Shown: one piece after another, positions 8,343 through 21,621 of the stretch | Layout: the number at the start of each line of letters is the position of its first letter | How positions within the stretch are numbered: the stretch's first letter is position 1 | Source: JALORV01 sp963780715 | GTDB lineage: Bacteria; Pseudomonadota; Gammaproteobacteria; Burkholderiales; Burkholderiaceae_F | DNA length: 64,000 bases | NCBI GenBank assembly: GCA_963780715.1 | Contig: CAWADK010000015.1 | Location: 186,001-250,000, forward strand | Reading direction: 5' to 3' | Notes under the pieces: model-generated | Databases searched by the model: none | Told to the model about the DNA's origin: nothing | The model's input: only the letters and a program-made list of their open reading frames with translations | Translations under genes and position numbers: made by a program

Positions 8343-11300
8343 ATGGCGCGCGGCGGCGGCTTCAACCTTTCGACCTGGGCGATCGAGCACCAGCCTCTGG
8401 TGCGCTACCTGATGGTCGTCCTGCTGCTGGGAGGACTGTTCGCCTTCGATCGTCTCGGCCAGGACGAGGACCCCCCGTTCACGTTCCGCACGATGGTCGT
8501 GCGCGCCTACTGGCCAGGGGCCACCGCGACCCAGATGGCCGAACAGGTCACTGACAAGCTCGAGAAGAAGCTGCAGGAGGTGCCCGGCCTCGAGAAGCTG
8601 CGCTCGTACAGCAAGCCCGGCGAGACATTGATCTTCGTGCAGCTCAAGGAGTCGATGCGTGGCCATGACGTGGTCGACGCCTGGTACCAGGTCCGCAAGA
8701 AGGTCAGTGACATACGAGGCACGCTGCCGTCGAACGTGCAGGGACCGTTTTTCAACGACGAGTTCGGCGACGTCTATGGCGTGATATATGCGTTCTCGTC
8801 CGACGGCTTCACCTACCGTGAGCTGAAGGACCACGTCGAGGCGGTGCGCCAGCAACTGCTGCGTGTGCCGAACGTGGCCAAGGTGGATCTCTTCGGCGTG
8901 CAGGACGAGAAGATCTACATCGAGATTTCCGACAAGAAGCTGGCGCAGGTCGGACTCGACATTGCCCAGCTGGCCGCGCAAATCGGCGCGCAGAACGCGG
9001 TCGAAGGGGCCGGCGTGCTCGTGCTGCCGACCGACAACCTGCAGGTGCGCGTCAGTGGCGAGTTCCGTTCGCTGGATGACCTGCGCCAGCTTCCGATCCG
9101 GAGCAATGGCCTCACCTACAAGCTCGCCGACATCGCCACGGTGAACCGCGCCTACACCGATCCGCCGCGCGATCGGTTGCGGGCCGGACGGGCCGGCGTT
9201 CCGGGGCGCGAGGTGATCGGGCTCGGCGTCTCGATGGTCAAGGGCGGCGACATCATCCAGCTCGGCAAGGACCTCGAAGTGACCGGGCAACGCCTGGCGC
9301 GCTCGCTGCCGGTCGGCATCGACATGGTCAAGGTGGCCGACCAGCCGCGCGCGGTTGCCACGTTCGGTCAACGACTTCCTGCGCGTCCTCGTCGAAGCAC
9401 TGGTCGTGGTGCTTGGCGTGTCGTTCCTCAGCCTCGGCCTGCACACGCGGCCACTGCGGGTCGATCCCGGGCCGGGCCTGGTCGTGCTGGCAACGATCCC
9501 GCTGGTGCTGGCGCTGACGTTCCTCGGCATGTGGCTGTTCGGGATCAACCTGCACAAGATCTCGCTCGGCGCGCTGATCGTCGCCCTCGGCCTGCTGGTG
9601 GACGACGCCATCATCGCGGTGGAAATGATGGTGCGCAAACTCGAGGAGGGCGCCAGCAAGACGGTCGCGGTCACGTCGATGTACGAGACCACCGCCATGC
9701 CGATGCTGACCGGAACCCTGATCACCGCCGCCGGCTTCCTGCCGATTGCGATCGCAAAGTCGTCGGCAGGCGAGTACACGATGTCGATCTTTCAGGTCAC
9801 CGCGCTGGCGCTGGTGATCTCCTGGTTTGTTGCCGTGCTCTTCGTTCCGCTGCTCGGCGTGTGGCTCCTCAAGGTGAAGCCACAGTCGCACGCGCACGAC
9901 GCGGCCGAACTCTTTGCGACCCCGTTTTATTCCCGCTTCCGCGCGCTCGTGGACTGGTGCGTCGAGTGGCGCAAGACCGTCATCGCGATCACGCTCGCGA
10001 CGCTCGCGCTCGGCATTGGCGGCTTCCGCTTCATCGAGCAGCAGTTCTTCCCCGATTCGAGCCGGCTGGAGCTGGTGGTCGATCTGTGGCTGCCGGAGGG
10101 TTCGAGCCTCGAAGCGACCGAGGTGGAAACGCGCGTGTTCGAGCGCTGGCTGGCGCAACAGCCGGAACTCGACTGGTATGTCAGCTACGTGGGAACGGGT
10201 GCGCCGCGCTTCTATCTGCCGCAGGACCAGCAGTTCAGCAACAGCAACCTCGCGGAGGTCGTCGTGACGCCGAAGGATCTGGCGAGCCGTGACCGGCTGC
10301 GGGTGAAGATGATCGAGCTGTTCCGCAATGACCTGCCCAACCTGCGCGGCCGGGTGAAGCTGCTGCCCAACGGGCCTCCGGTGTCCTATCCGGTGCAGTT
10401 CCGTGTCCAGGGACCGGATGCGCGCACCGTGCGGCAGGTCGCCGATCAGGTCAAGGAGATCATGCGCGCGAACCCGAACACGCGCGGAGTGAACGACAAC
10501 TGGAACGAGAGCGTCAAGCGCCTGAGCCTGACGCTCGACCAGGACCGCGCCCGCGCGCTCGGCATGTCGACCCAGACCCTGGCGCGTGCGGCCCAGACCC
10601 TGCTTTCCGGCACGACGATCGGGCAGTTCCGCGAAGGCGATCAACTGATCGACATCGTGCTGCGGCAGCCGCTGGACGAACGGGCAGTGATGTCGCGCCT
10701 GGCCGAGGCCAATATCGCGACGGCCAGCGGCAAGGCCGTGCCGCTGTCGCAGCTCGTCAGGATCGAGTTCGGCTGGGAACCCGGCATCATCTGGCGGCAG
10801 GACCGTGACTACGCGATCACGGTGCAGAGCGATGTGCGCGAAGGCATCCAGGGTCAGACGGTCTCGACACAGATCGCGTCAGACCCGCAGCTTGCCGCAC
10901 TTCAGGAGCGACTGCCGGAGGGCTACCAGATCGCGATCGCCGGCGCGGCCGAGGAGTCGTCCAAGGCCGGCGCGGCGATCATGGCCAACGTGCCGTTGAT
11001 GCTGTTCATCGTGTTCACGCTGCTGATGCTTCAGCTCCGCACGTTTTCGCGTTCGATGCTGGTGTTCCTCACGGGTCCTCTTGGACTGATCGGTGCATCG
11101 CTGGGCCTGCTGCTGTTCCGTGCGCCGTTCGGATTCGTCGCACAGCTGGGCGTCATCGCAATGTTCGGCATGATCATCCGCAACTCGGTGATCCTGGTCG
11201 ACCAGATCGAACGCAACTCCGAGGCAGGCATGCCGACGTGGGACGCCATCATCGAGGCCGCCGTGCGGCGCCTGCGGCCGATCGTGCTGACCGCCGCCGC

Positions 11301-11493
11301 CGCCGTGCTGGCGATGATCCCGCTGTCGCGCAGCACCTTCTGGGGTCCGATGGCGATCGCGATCATGGGCGGCCTGATCGTCGCGACCGCGCTGACGCTG
11401 CTGTTCCTGCCCGCGCTGTACGCGGCGTGGTTCCGGGTCACGCGCCCTGAGCGCAGCGCGATGCCTGCAGACGCCCTGGCCAATCCGGCCTGA
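8343..11493 (+). pseudogene. RND efflux pump permease (AcrB/HAE1-like), frame broken by one base
   Basis: Inner-membrane proton-driven pump. The first reading frame runs from 8343 through the porter domain to VKVADQPRAVA, and the match then continues one frame over with SVNDFLRVLVEALVV to the stop at 11493. Removing one base anywhere between about 9355 and 9364 restores a 1049-residue protein of ordinary RND length. The join aligns with VADQAVTVDTAIGEFMESL in the intact paralogue at 22749. Helix-4 residues LVDDAIIAVE are intact in the second frame. Either this is a recent pseudogene or the base is a sequencing error; the adaptor upstream and everything downstream of the break look well conserved, which favours error or very recent damage. 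Confidence 0.85.
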
Positions 11494-11501
11494 GGCGTCT
11501 G
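11468..11501. terminator. Strong hairpin across the RND stop codon, likely terminator between convergent genes
   Basis: CAGACGCC (11468-11475) pairs perfectly with GGCGTCTG (11494-11501), with GGCC/GGCC pairs inside. The hairpin spans the pump stop codon and ends just before the tamB stop on the other strand. There is no clear T-tract, so termination efficiency is uncertain. Confidence 0.5.
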
Positions 11502-11505
11502 GGTC

Positions 11506-14500
11506 TCAGTCGAAGGCGATTGAGTAGACCAGGTCGAGTGCGTTGGTGCTGCCGGCGCGGGCGATCAGCGAGAGCTGGCGCGTCAGCCGGTAGTTGAGCG
11601 CGACGAAGTACTCGGCACCGCTCAGCGCCTGCTCGAAGGACAGGAAAAGGTCATCATTGATCCGTTTGCCGACGGCGAGGAAGTCGGATGCCGCCGAACT
11701 CGTGGTCGTCATGCCGCTGCTGCGCAGGCGCCCGGCGACGGTTTCCCTCGGCAGCAGCGACGCGTTGCTCTGACCCGACTGCAGCGTGATCTGGTCGATG
11801 CCGAACGTGCGCATGATGCCGGCACTGGCGCTGTCGGCCTGGCCGGCGAACAGCGCACTGGCCGCGGCCGAGAGCATCGCCCGATCGTTGCCGTCGCTCG
11901 CCCCCGGCGGCCGGCCGAGCACCAGCCAGTTGAGCTTTTCAGTGTCCGACATCGAGGGATCGGAGTGCAGGCGCACGTAGGGTCGCTGCGCGGTTCCGCT
12001 GATGGCCACACCCACTTCAACCGGCAGTCCGGCACGCACGGCGAGCACATTGAGCGCCGGGTTGTCGATCGGACCCTGGAAGGTGACGATGCCGCGTTCG
12101 ATGCGCAGTCGCTGGCCATAGCCGGCAAACACGCCGTCTACCGCCTGCACGGTGCCTTCTGCCCGCAGTTGCGAAGGGCGCCCGCTGAGGTTCACGGCCC
12201 CGGCCAACCGTGCTTCGAGGCCGGCTCCCTCGATGTAGAAACGGCGACCGAGTGAGCCTTGCACGTCGAGCGTCACGTCGACCGGTGCCGCCGCGCTCGC
12301 CTTGCGCTGTGCTCCGGCGCGCGTCACCACGACGTCATTCGGCAGGCTGCGCCCACCACGCAGTCCGTCGAAATCGATGTACGCACCGTCGACGGTCAGC
12401 TTGGCGTAGAGCTCTGCCCGCTGCGGCGACAGCGTGATGCCGCCGGTGCCGGACACCACCATCCAGCGGTCGGCCCGTTGCAGCACCGGCAGTTGCGTGG
12501 CCTGCACGCCGATACTGCCGGCCAGCGAGCGCAGTGCGATGCGGCCCACCGCGCGCACTTCGAACGGCTGGTTGGAGTCCAACCCTTCGAGGGCGCGCTT
12601 TTCGAGCGGCGCCACGCGTGGATTGCCCGAAAACAGCAGTTCGTTGATGACCAGGACGCCGTCGTCGAGCACGGCATCGAGCCGGCCGTTTTCCATGCGC
12701 ACGGCCTGGTCGACCCACGCTAGGCGCAGCGCCTCGCCGCGCATCGTGCCGGTGGACGTCGGATCCGACGGCGTACCACCAATCGTGGCGTTGATCGACC
12801 CGGAACCCCCGAACTGTATGTTGTCACCGATCAGAGGGCCGATCCAGCTCAGATCGGGCAAGCTTGCATCGACGACGACGCGGAACGGACGCTCCTGCGC
12901 CAGCAGGCGGCCGCCCGGTGCGGCAGGATCGACGTAAGCGTCGATCGCCGCGTCGATCTTGCCCAGCGCCCGACCGCGCATGTAGACATTGCCGGTGACG
13001 CGGTTGTCGATCACGTTGAGAGCGGCCCCGACGTCGCTCACGCCGATCGGACTGAGCGCATCGATGCCGCTGTAGATGTCGCCGCCGCTGCGTTCGATGA
13101 CGGCGATGCCGTTCACCGCGTCGGCATATTCAAGGTCCCAGCGCCCGGCGAGCGTGAGCGGAACGCGGTCGCCGGTGCCGCTGCGCACGACGCGTCGCGG
13201 CGCGCGTGCCTGGGCGTCGAGCGCCTGCGGCTGCAGGTCCTCGAACCGGCCGGATGTGCGCCAGCGGCCGTCCTTGCGCTGTACCTCGAAGTTCGTGAAG
13301 CGCGTGCCGTGCAGCAGGAACTCGGCCGGGCCGAAGGCCACCGCGTTCAGCGAGACCGTCAGGGGCGTTGGCGAGCGCATCAGCAGATCGACGGGCGCAC
13401 CGACCTCGGCGGCCACGAGTGAGCCACGCCACGCTCCGTCGCTGACGCCACCGCTGGCGATGATGCGTACCGGCTGCTGCGATCCCGTGGCGCCGTTGAG
13501 CTCGAGTGTCGCGCTGGCGGTCGTGCCGCGTCCGATCAATGTGGCCCCGGCGAGCGACTGCGCTGGTCCGCGGGGAGCCGTGTGCTGCGCGAGTTCGACG
13601 GTCAGCGCAAAGGGCTCGGCGGTCGCCACGCCGCCACGGAACGACGCCACGACGCTGCCGATGCGGTGCCCGCCCGGCAGCAGCAGGTTCTTGCCGGCTG
13701 CCGTCGCATCGATGCGCGCGCTGTCTAGCTCCCCGGCGAGGGTGGCGCGCGCATCGATCCGGCCGCCGTAACCCGGCAGCAGCGTATCGAGTTCGGGTGC
13801 GATGAGATCCAGCTTGAGTTCGCGTCCGGCCCCGATGCCACCCAGGGCCGACAGGCGCGCTGTCCCGGAGCGCAGTTCGACATCGGCATCGAGCCGCGCA
13901 CCGGCCGCCTCGATGCGGCCCCGGCCGGAGATCGGTCGTCCGGCGATACGGCTTTCCGCCAGCGCAAAGGTCGCACGGCCGCTGAGCGGTGTCTGCAGTC
14001 GCCCGTCGACGTCGATCGTGCCGTTCAGGCGGGTGTCGATTCCGCGCACGAGTCGCGCAAGGTCGAGGTCCTTGAAGCTTCCGCTGAAACGCGCGCTGCG
14101 GGTGCCCCCCAGCTCGAGCCGACCGCGCAGGTCAGCGCGACCCTCGCCGAGGCTGAGTCGCGCTCGCGCCACATCGAGCACCTGCGCACGCACCGAGGCA
14201 TCGATGTCGGCGCTCAGCGGCAAGGCCCCGGAGTTGCGTGCGCTGCCGACAAATCGCTGTACGCCGTTGATGAGGCTGTAGTCGATCTGTCCGCTGGCAT
14301 TCGTCACGACCATCTGGCTGTGCAACGTGGACGCATCGATGCCGCTGAAGCGCGCCGCCGCCTGCACGCCTTCCGCCCTGGACCAGATCAGAGCACCGTT
14401 GGCGGAGCCGCGCACTCCCTCGGCCCGCTCGACGTCGAGCCGAAGCTTCTGCGCGCCCCACACCAGCGTGCCGCGCAGTGAACGGACCGGAAGCCGGTCG

Positions 14501-15466
14501 CGGTCGAGCGGCCCGGCGGCGGAGTTCTCGGCCGAAAACGGGCCGCCGACCGACCAGGTGCCGTCGGCCAGCGTCGTCGGCGCCAGATCGGCCCGCGCAC
14601 GCAGTTGCATCGAGGGCACCCCGCTCAGCCAGAGTGCGGGGTCGAACGTTTCGATGTCGACGGCAAGGCGCTCGAATGGCACGTCGGCGAAGGCCAGGAG
14701 GACAGCATCGACGCGTGCGCGTGCGGCAGTGTCGTCGGCGCTCATTTGAAGCCGAAGCTGCTGCAGTGAACCGGTCGCCGAGGCGGTCGCCATGACGGAC
14801 CGGCCCTGCAGCGAGCTGCTCAGTTGCGCGCGTGCCTCCGTGACGAAGGGCGCGGAGGCACCGATGCGCCCCTGTGCCTGGATGCGGGTACGCTCGAACT
14901 CGCCCGCGAGGTCAGACACTTCAATGCCCTGCAGATTCATCCGGCCACTGAGCTCGACGCGCTGGAACACGGTCGGCGAGGCCCCACGCGCACCCATGGC
15001 CAACTCCTGGATGCTGCCGCGACGTACACCGAGATCGAAGGGCAGGCCCAGCGAAGCGGGTGGGGTGCCGGGACTGTCGCTCGCGACCCAGTCGATCTGA
15101 AAGCGTTTGGCCGTGACACGTTCCACCTCGAGCGAGCGCTGCCGCAGCGACCACTCGCGCAGATCCAACGTGACGGTGTCGGCGGCGACCGCCCAGCCCG
15201 TGCGCTTCAATTCAAATCTTTCGATGCGTACCCCGGTGCCAAGCGAGCCTTCGACACCGCTCAGCGTCAGTCCGGGAACGAAGGTGCTGGCCAGTGCGGC
15301 GGCGGTGCGCAGCCCGGCGGAGGTTGTCACGAGCCAGGCCGTCGTGGCGGCGAGCGCGAGCAAGCGCCAGCAGCGCGGGGCCGAGCACAAGCGCGACCGA
15401 GCTCATCCACCGTGGGCGTAGCTTCTTCGGTGCGGCAGCAGGTGGGGGCGCGGGCGGCATGGACAT
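11506..15466 (-). pseudogene. tamB: Translocation and assembly module protein TamB, apparent frameshift in the N-terminal anchor
   Basis: Very long periplasm-spanning inner-membrane-anchored protein that works with TamA in outer-membrane protein or lipid delivery. The body shows repetitive beta-rich AsmA/TamB sequence and a C-terminal DUF490 region ending with ALNYRLTRQLSLIARAGS. The natural start is the ATG at 15466, overlapping the tamA stop (TGATG) and giving MSMPPAPPPAAAPKKLRP and half a membrane helix. The rest of the helix (LALAATTAWLVTTSAGL) lies in the next frame. Removing one base near 15361-15364 joins them into a 1319-residue protein. In the genomic frame alone a fallback start at 15390 would lose the cytoplasmic tail and part of the helix. 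Confidence 0.85.
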
Positions 15467-17241
15467 CAGAATGCGATCGCCACCGAAAAGTGCACACGGA
15501 CTTGCTGGAAACGTTCTCCGTAGGCGACATCGACGGCAAGCGGTCCCGCCGGCGTGCGCCAGCGCACGCCCAGGCCGTAGCCGAGCGCCGGATCGAGGTC
15601 CTTGAAGCGCGCCGCCGCGTCACCCGCGTCGACGAAGACCGCCCAGCCCCAGTTGCCGCCCCAGCGCTCCAGCCAGTTCACGTACTCGATCGAAGCGACG
15701 GCCAGCGCGCGGCCACCGACGATGGCGCCGCCCTGTTCGACGCCCAGGCTCTCATAGTCGTAGCCGCGCACGGTCAGTGCGCCGCCGGTACGGAACAGGA
15801 ACTTGTTGGGGACGTTGTTGGTGCTTTCGGCCTGGACGCCACCGACCTGGCCACGCAGGATCAGCGCGTCACGCGTGCCGACCGGCACATACTGGACGAT
15901 GCTGCCGAACGCCCGCAGGAACGCATCATCGATCGAGAAACCCCCGAGGCCGACCGAGCCCTGCAACTGGATCAGGTTGCCGCGGCGCGGGCTCGTGATG
16001 TCGTCGACGTCGCGTCGGGTCCAGGTATAGGTGCTGGACAGCACGTCGAGCGTGATCGGCGGATCGAGCGGCGTTTCACGCCGCTCGTGCTCGAAGTTGA
16101 ACGCCAGTTGTGTTTCGATGTTGCGTCCGTCGCGCGGCCCGGTGAGTTTCGAGCGGGCTGCACCAAGGCCCCAGCGGTTGATCTGCAGGTTTTCGATGTC
16201 GGAGTTCTCGACCAGGGCGCCGATGCTGTCGCGCGCGCCGCCCCGCTGCGGCGGGAAGATCATGTCGACGTAGGCAAACTCGCCAGTCTGATCGACGCGG
16301 AAGCCGGACTGCAGTAGGTATGGCCGCCCAAAGGTGATGGCCTGGCGATACAACGCTTCGATGTGGGCGCCCGTGTTGGTCGCAAAGCCGACTCCGGCCG
16401 AGAATCGGCGGAGCAGCGCTTCGCGCAACTGCACCCTCAGAGGCACTACGTCCGCCGAGGCCGACTCCAGGTCGAGCGTCACGACGACGCTGTTGAAGAA
16501 AGCGGTTTCCTGCAGTGCCTGCTGGAACTGCAGCATCAGGGCCCGATCGAAGGGAGCGCCCGGCTTGAACGGGTTGAAGCGCTCGACCAGCGCCGCATCG
16601 TGGCGCTGCAGGCCTTCGATCCTCGGCGGTCCGACGCGATAAGCGGGTCCGCTGTCGACTTCGACAGTCAGCACCGCCGTGGCGCGCTCGGCGTCGACTT
16701 CGGCGCTTGACTCTGCCAACGTCGCTGCCGCGAAGTCGCGCGCCGTCACCGCCAGCATCAGCCGGTTCTTGGCCGCCTCCCACTCGGCGCTGCGAAACGG
16801 GGCCCCAGCCGGGAGGCTCCACTCGCTCTTCAGGCTAGCGGCGCGCTCCGCGAATGCCGGTTCCGCGAGTGGTCCTCGAAAGCGGATGTCGACGCTACCC
16901 ACGGTCGTCTGGCGCCCGGTCTCGACGAGCAACCGATAGCGCGGGACCTGTGCCGTATTGGGCTCGAAGCGCAGCGCAGGGCTGAAGTAACCCTCGGTGG
17001 CGAGTACTTCCGTGGCGGCGCGTTCGGCGCGCCGCAATTCGCGCTCCTCGTCGGCCTCGTCCGCCTCGGGCGGGAGCCGGAAACGCCGGAGAGCTTCGTC
17101 GAGCGCGGTGGCGACGCGGCCGCTGACCCCGGCTGCGCCCACCAGTTGCACGCCCTCGTCCGTGCCATCCGCGGGCTGCGCCGATGCACCCAGGGGCAGG
17201 CCGAGCAGGAGTAGTAGCGTGACCAGCAGTCCGGGGCGCAC
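15466..17241 (-). CDS. tamA: Outer-membrane translocation and assembly module protein TamA
   Basis: Omp85-family outer-membrane beta-barrel with N-terminal POTRA domains; partner of TamB. The start is taken at GTG 17241, which gives a clear signal peptide (MRPGLLVTLLLLLGLPLGASAQ); the frame stays open further upstream, but that stretch is arginine-rich and non-family. The 591 residues contain POTRA-like segments (about 40-265), barrel strands, the GGALTVRGYDYESLG loop (about 490-505, containing the conserved RGY of Omp85 L6) and a terminal phenylalanine (VHFSVAIAF). Its stop overlaps the tamB start, so the pair is an operon. It diverges from clpB. Confidence 0.9.
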   Translation of the reverse strand: MRPGLLVTLLLLLGLPLGASAQPADGTDEGVQLVGAAGVSGRVATALDEALRRFRLPPEADEADEERELRRAERAATEVLATEGYFSPALRFEPNTAQVPRYRLLVETGRQTTVGSVDIRFRGPLAEPAFAERAASLKSEWSLPAGAPFRSAEWEAAKNRLMLAVTARDFAAATLAESSAEVDAERATAVLTVEVDSGPAYRVGPPRIEGLQRHDAALVERFNPFKPGAPFDRALMLQFQQALQETAFFNSVVVTLDLESASADVVPLRVQLREALLRRFSAGVGFATNTGAHIEALYRQAITFGRPYLLQSGFRVDQTGEFAYVDMIFPPQRGGARDSIGALVENSDIENLQINRWGLGAARSKLTGPRDGRNIETQLAFNFEHERRETPLDPPITLDVLSSTYTWTRRDVDDITSPRRGNLIQLQGSVGLGGFSIDDAFLRAFGSIVQYVPVGTRDALILRGQVGGVQAESTNNVPNKFLFRTGGALTVRGYDYESLGVEQGGAIVGGRALAVASIEYVNWLERWGGNWGWAVFVDAGDAAARFKDLDPALGYGLGVRWRTPAGPLAVDVAYGERFQQVRVHFSVAIAF

Positions 17242-17352
17242 AGTGCAGACCTGAATGTCGAGGCGGCTTCCGACGCGCTCGGTCAACCCGGAGCCAGCGC
17301 ACCGCAACCCTCTGCGTTCGATCCTAGCAAAGCGAGGGCAGCGTCGAATCCG

Positions 17353-17380
17353 CTTGAAAACGCGCGACTTTGCCCTACCT
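17353..17380 (+). promoter_or_regulatory. Heat-shock (sigma32) promoter of clpB
   Basis: CTTGAAA (17353-17359), a 13-base spacer and CCCTACCT (17373-17380). The first element is the exact sigma32 -35 consensus; the second matches CCCCATNT at six of seven defined positions, allowing for the unspecified base, and the spacing is within the known 11-15 range. The start point would fall near 17387, about 30 bases before the clpB ATG. Confidence 0.8.
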
Positions 17381-17417
17381 TCGAGGTGGAAACCGATTCT
17401 GGGGGCAGGGCGAGACC

Positions 17418-20003
<2,586 letters not shown>

Positions 20004-20007
20004 GAGC

Positions 20008-20037
20008 CTGGCCCCCGCGACCCAGCGCGAGGGCCAG
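20008..20037. terminator. Hairpin between convergent clpB and patatin gene
   Basis: CTGGCCC (20008-20014) pairs with GGGCCAG (20031-20037), and CGCG pairs with CGCG inside, around a six-base loop. It sits just after the clpB stop and just before the patatin-gene stop on the other strand, so it could serve both. No T-tract follows. Confidence 0.5.
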
Positions 20038-20042
20038 CGCGG

Positions 20043-21314
20043 CTACTCGGAACGGCTGCGCAGATGCTGGACTTCACCCGGGAGGCGCATGTTCCAGTCG
20101 CCGCCAGCAAGGCCGCGCTTGAAGCCGAGTTCGTAAAGTGATGTCATCAACACGGGGTCGAAGAACTCATCGCCCCGCAGGCTGACATCGTCCGGAATCG
20201 TGACCCAGCGGTACTCGGCCCCTTCCCGCTGCGCAATCGTGTAGATGCGGAACAGGTCGCCGATTACGGCGGAACGGCCGGCCGCTTCGAGCACGCGGCT
20301 CGAGATCCCGCGGACGGTGCGCGGTGTCGGTGTTGGCGTCGGTGGGGCCAGCTGGCCGTTGTGGATCACGAAGATCCGGTCGTAGCCTGGCGCGGCGCCC
20401 ACGGTATTCCGCGCGGCCAGAGGACTGAACAGGCCAGCATTGAAGAACACCATGGCTGCCACGCCGCCATCGACGTGCATCTCGTCAAAGAGGCTGCCCC
20501 CGGCCTCCACGTCGAAGAACACCGGCGGGAAGACCACCGGGATCGATGCCGAGGCCAGCATCACTTTGCGAAACAGCCTCACCTTGTCCGGATACTCCGC
20601 CTGGGCGATCAGGCCCATGTTCCACACGACGAAGCGCTGGGCGTCAAGCTCGACCGTGCCGATATAGAGTCGACGGCCCTGCGAGTGCGCCGCAGCCACC
20701 TCGCGCACGAACTGCTCGTCGATATGCTGCGCGATCATCGATGCGAGCGGGCCGGTGTCGGTCAGGGCTTCGCCGAAGAACAGTTGCGAGACCATGCCGA
20801 AGAGCGAACCGCTGACAAAGATGTTCTGCGACCGCGTCGTGGTGTAGAGATCGCGGAGGGCATCGTCGTACTTGGGTCCGAGGAACGCGTAGGGCGCCAT
20901 CAGCGCCCCGGTGGAAACGCCGGTGACGATCTTGAACACGGGGCGGGTACCGGCCTTGGTCCAGCCGTTCAGCAGGCCGGAACCGAAGGCTCCATTGGCG
21001 CCGCCACCGGAAAGCAGCAGATTCGAGTACTGGACGCGCCCGTCGGCGCCGACCGGAAAGTCGGCGCGCGACTCCTGCTTGTATGACAGCACGATGTCGT
21101 CCTGCATTGCCGGGCTCGCGTGACCCGCCCACGCGCGCACATCCGGCATGCCGGGCACGATGGCCGCGGTCGTCAGATCGGCAGGGACCGGATTGCGGAT
21201 CAGCGTGCCACAGCCCGTGGTGACCGTAAGCGTCAGGGCGACCCATGCGCCGGCCATGGGCCGCAGCCAGTGCGCCGTGGTGGTCGCGCCCGCGCTGTGT
21301 TCGATGTTGCTCAT
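20043..21314 (-). CDS. Patatin-like phospholipase, probable lipoprotein
   Basis: Serine lipase or phospholipase of the patatin family (423 residues from the start chosen). The oxyanion-hole motif GGGANGAFGSG (from residue 103), the nucleophile elbow GVSTG (Ser134) and the DGG of the Ser-Asp dyad (HVDGGVAAM) are all present. A hydrophobic stretch followed by TTGC at Cys35 looks like a lipoprotein signal. The start at 21314 is chosen because it gives that signal sequence; no good ribosome site is visible, and the frame is open to 21398. Substrate and side of the membrane are unknown. It stands alone, convergent with clpB. Confidence 0.82.
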   Translation of the reverse strand: MSNIEHSAGATTTAHWLRPMAGAWVALTLTVTTGCGTLIRNPVPADLTTAAIVPGMPDVRAWAGHASPAMQDDIVLSYKQESRADFPVGADGRVQYSNLLLSGGGANGAFGSGLLNGWTKAGTRPVFKIVTGVSTGALMAPYAFLGPKYDDALRDLYTTTRSQNIFVSGSLFGMVSQLFFGEALTDTGPLASMIAQHIDEQFVREVAAAHSQGRRLYIGTVELDAQRFVVWNMGLIAQAEYPDKVRLFRKVMLASASIPVVFPPVFFDVEAGGSLFDEMHVDGGVAAMVFFNAGLFSPLAARNTVGAAPGYDRIFVIHNGQLAPPTPTPTPRTVRGISSRVLEAAGRSAVIGDLFRIYTIAQREGAEYRWVTIPDDVSLRGDEFFDPVLMTSLYELGFKRGLAGGDWNMRLPGEVQHLRSRSE

Positions 21315-21410
21315 GATGAAAGTGTGGATCCCGGTCAAGTGCGCCGTCATTGACGGCCAGACGTGTCGCGCGTGCAGCACACTCGCATATGCAGGCACGA
21401 GCCGGTTCGA

Positions 21411-21438
21411 TTGACTTCCGAATGCTCAAAGCTAGAAT
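21411..21438 (+). promoter_or_regulatory. Sigma70-type promoter of the second RND operon
   Basis: TTGACT (21411-21416), a 16-base spacer and TAGAAT (21433-21438); each hexamer matches the consensus at five of six positions. Transcription would start near 21445, leaving a leader of about 175 bases before the adaptor gene at 21622, which is unusually long for this region. Confidence 0.7.
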
Positions 21439-21473
21439 CCGTCGCGATTCCAATGAAGTCAAGCCTTGGGGAA

Positions 21474-21490
21474 GATGACAGCCTGTCATC
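21474..21490. promoter_or_regulatory. Perfect palindrome in the second RND operon leader
   Basis: GATGACA-GCC-TGTCATC is a 7+3+7 inverted repeat with no mismatch, beginning about 30 bases after the predicted transcription start. It may be a repressor operator acting as a roadblock or an RNA hairpin; the sequence alone does not decide. Confidence 0.45.
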
Positions 21491-21621
21491 AAGGTCGTCG
21501 CCCTGAGCTGGAGTGATCACCCCGGACCGATCACGCCGCTGCGCCGGCCCTGCCGCTGCAGTGCGGCTCTGTTGCGGTTTGATCATCCTGATTTTCTGAC
21601 CGGCAGCCTGAGGCATCGAAC

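Larger units (their letters stand above)
21315..21621. other. Divergent intergenic region (patatin gene / second RND operon)
   Basis: About 307 bases. On the plus strand it contains a strong sigma70-like promoter (21411-21438) and a perfect palindrome (21474-21490), followed by about 130 bases of untranslated leader with further inverted sequence around TGATCAC/GATCAC (near 21515-21535). No convincing small gene was seen. If the patatin gene starts further upstream, at 21398, part of this belongs to its coding region. Confidence 0.5.
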
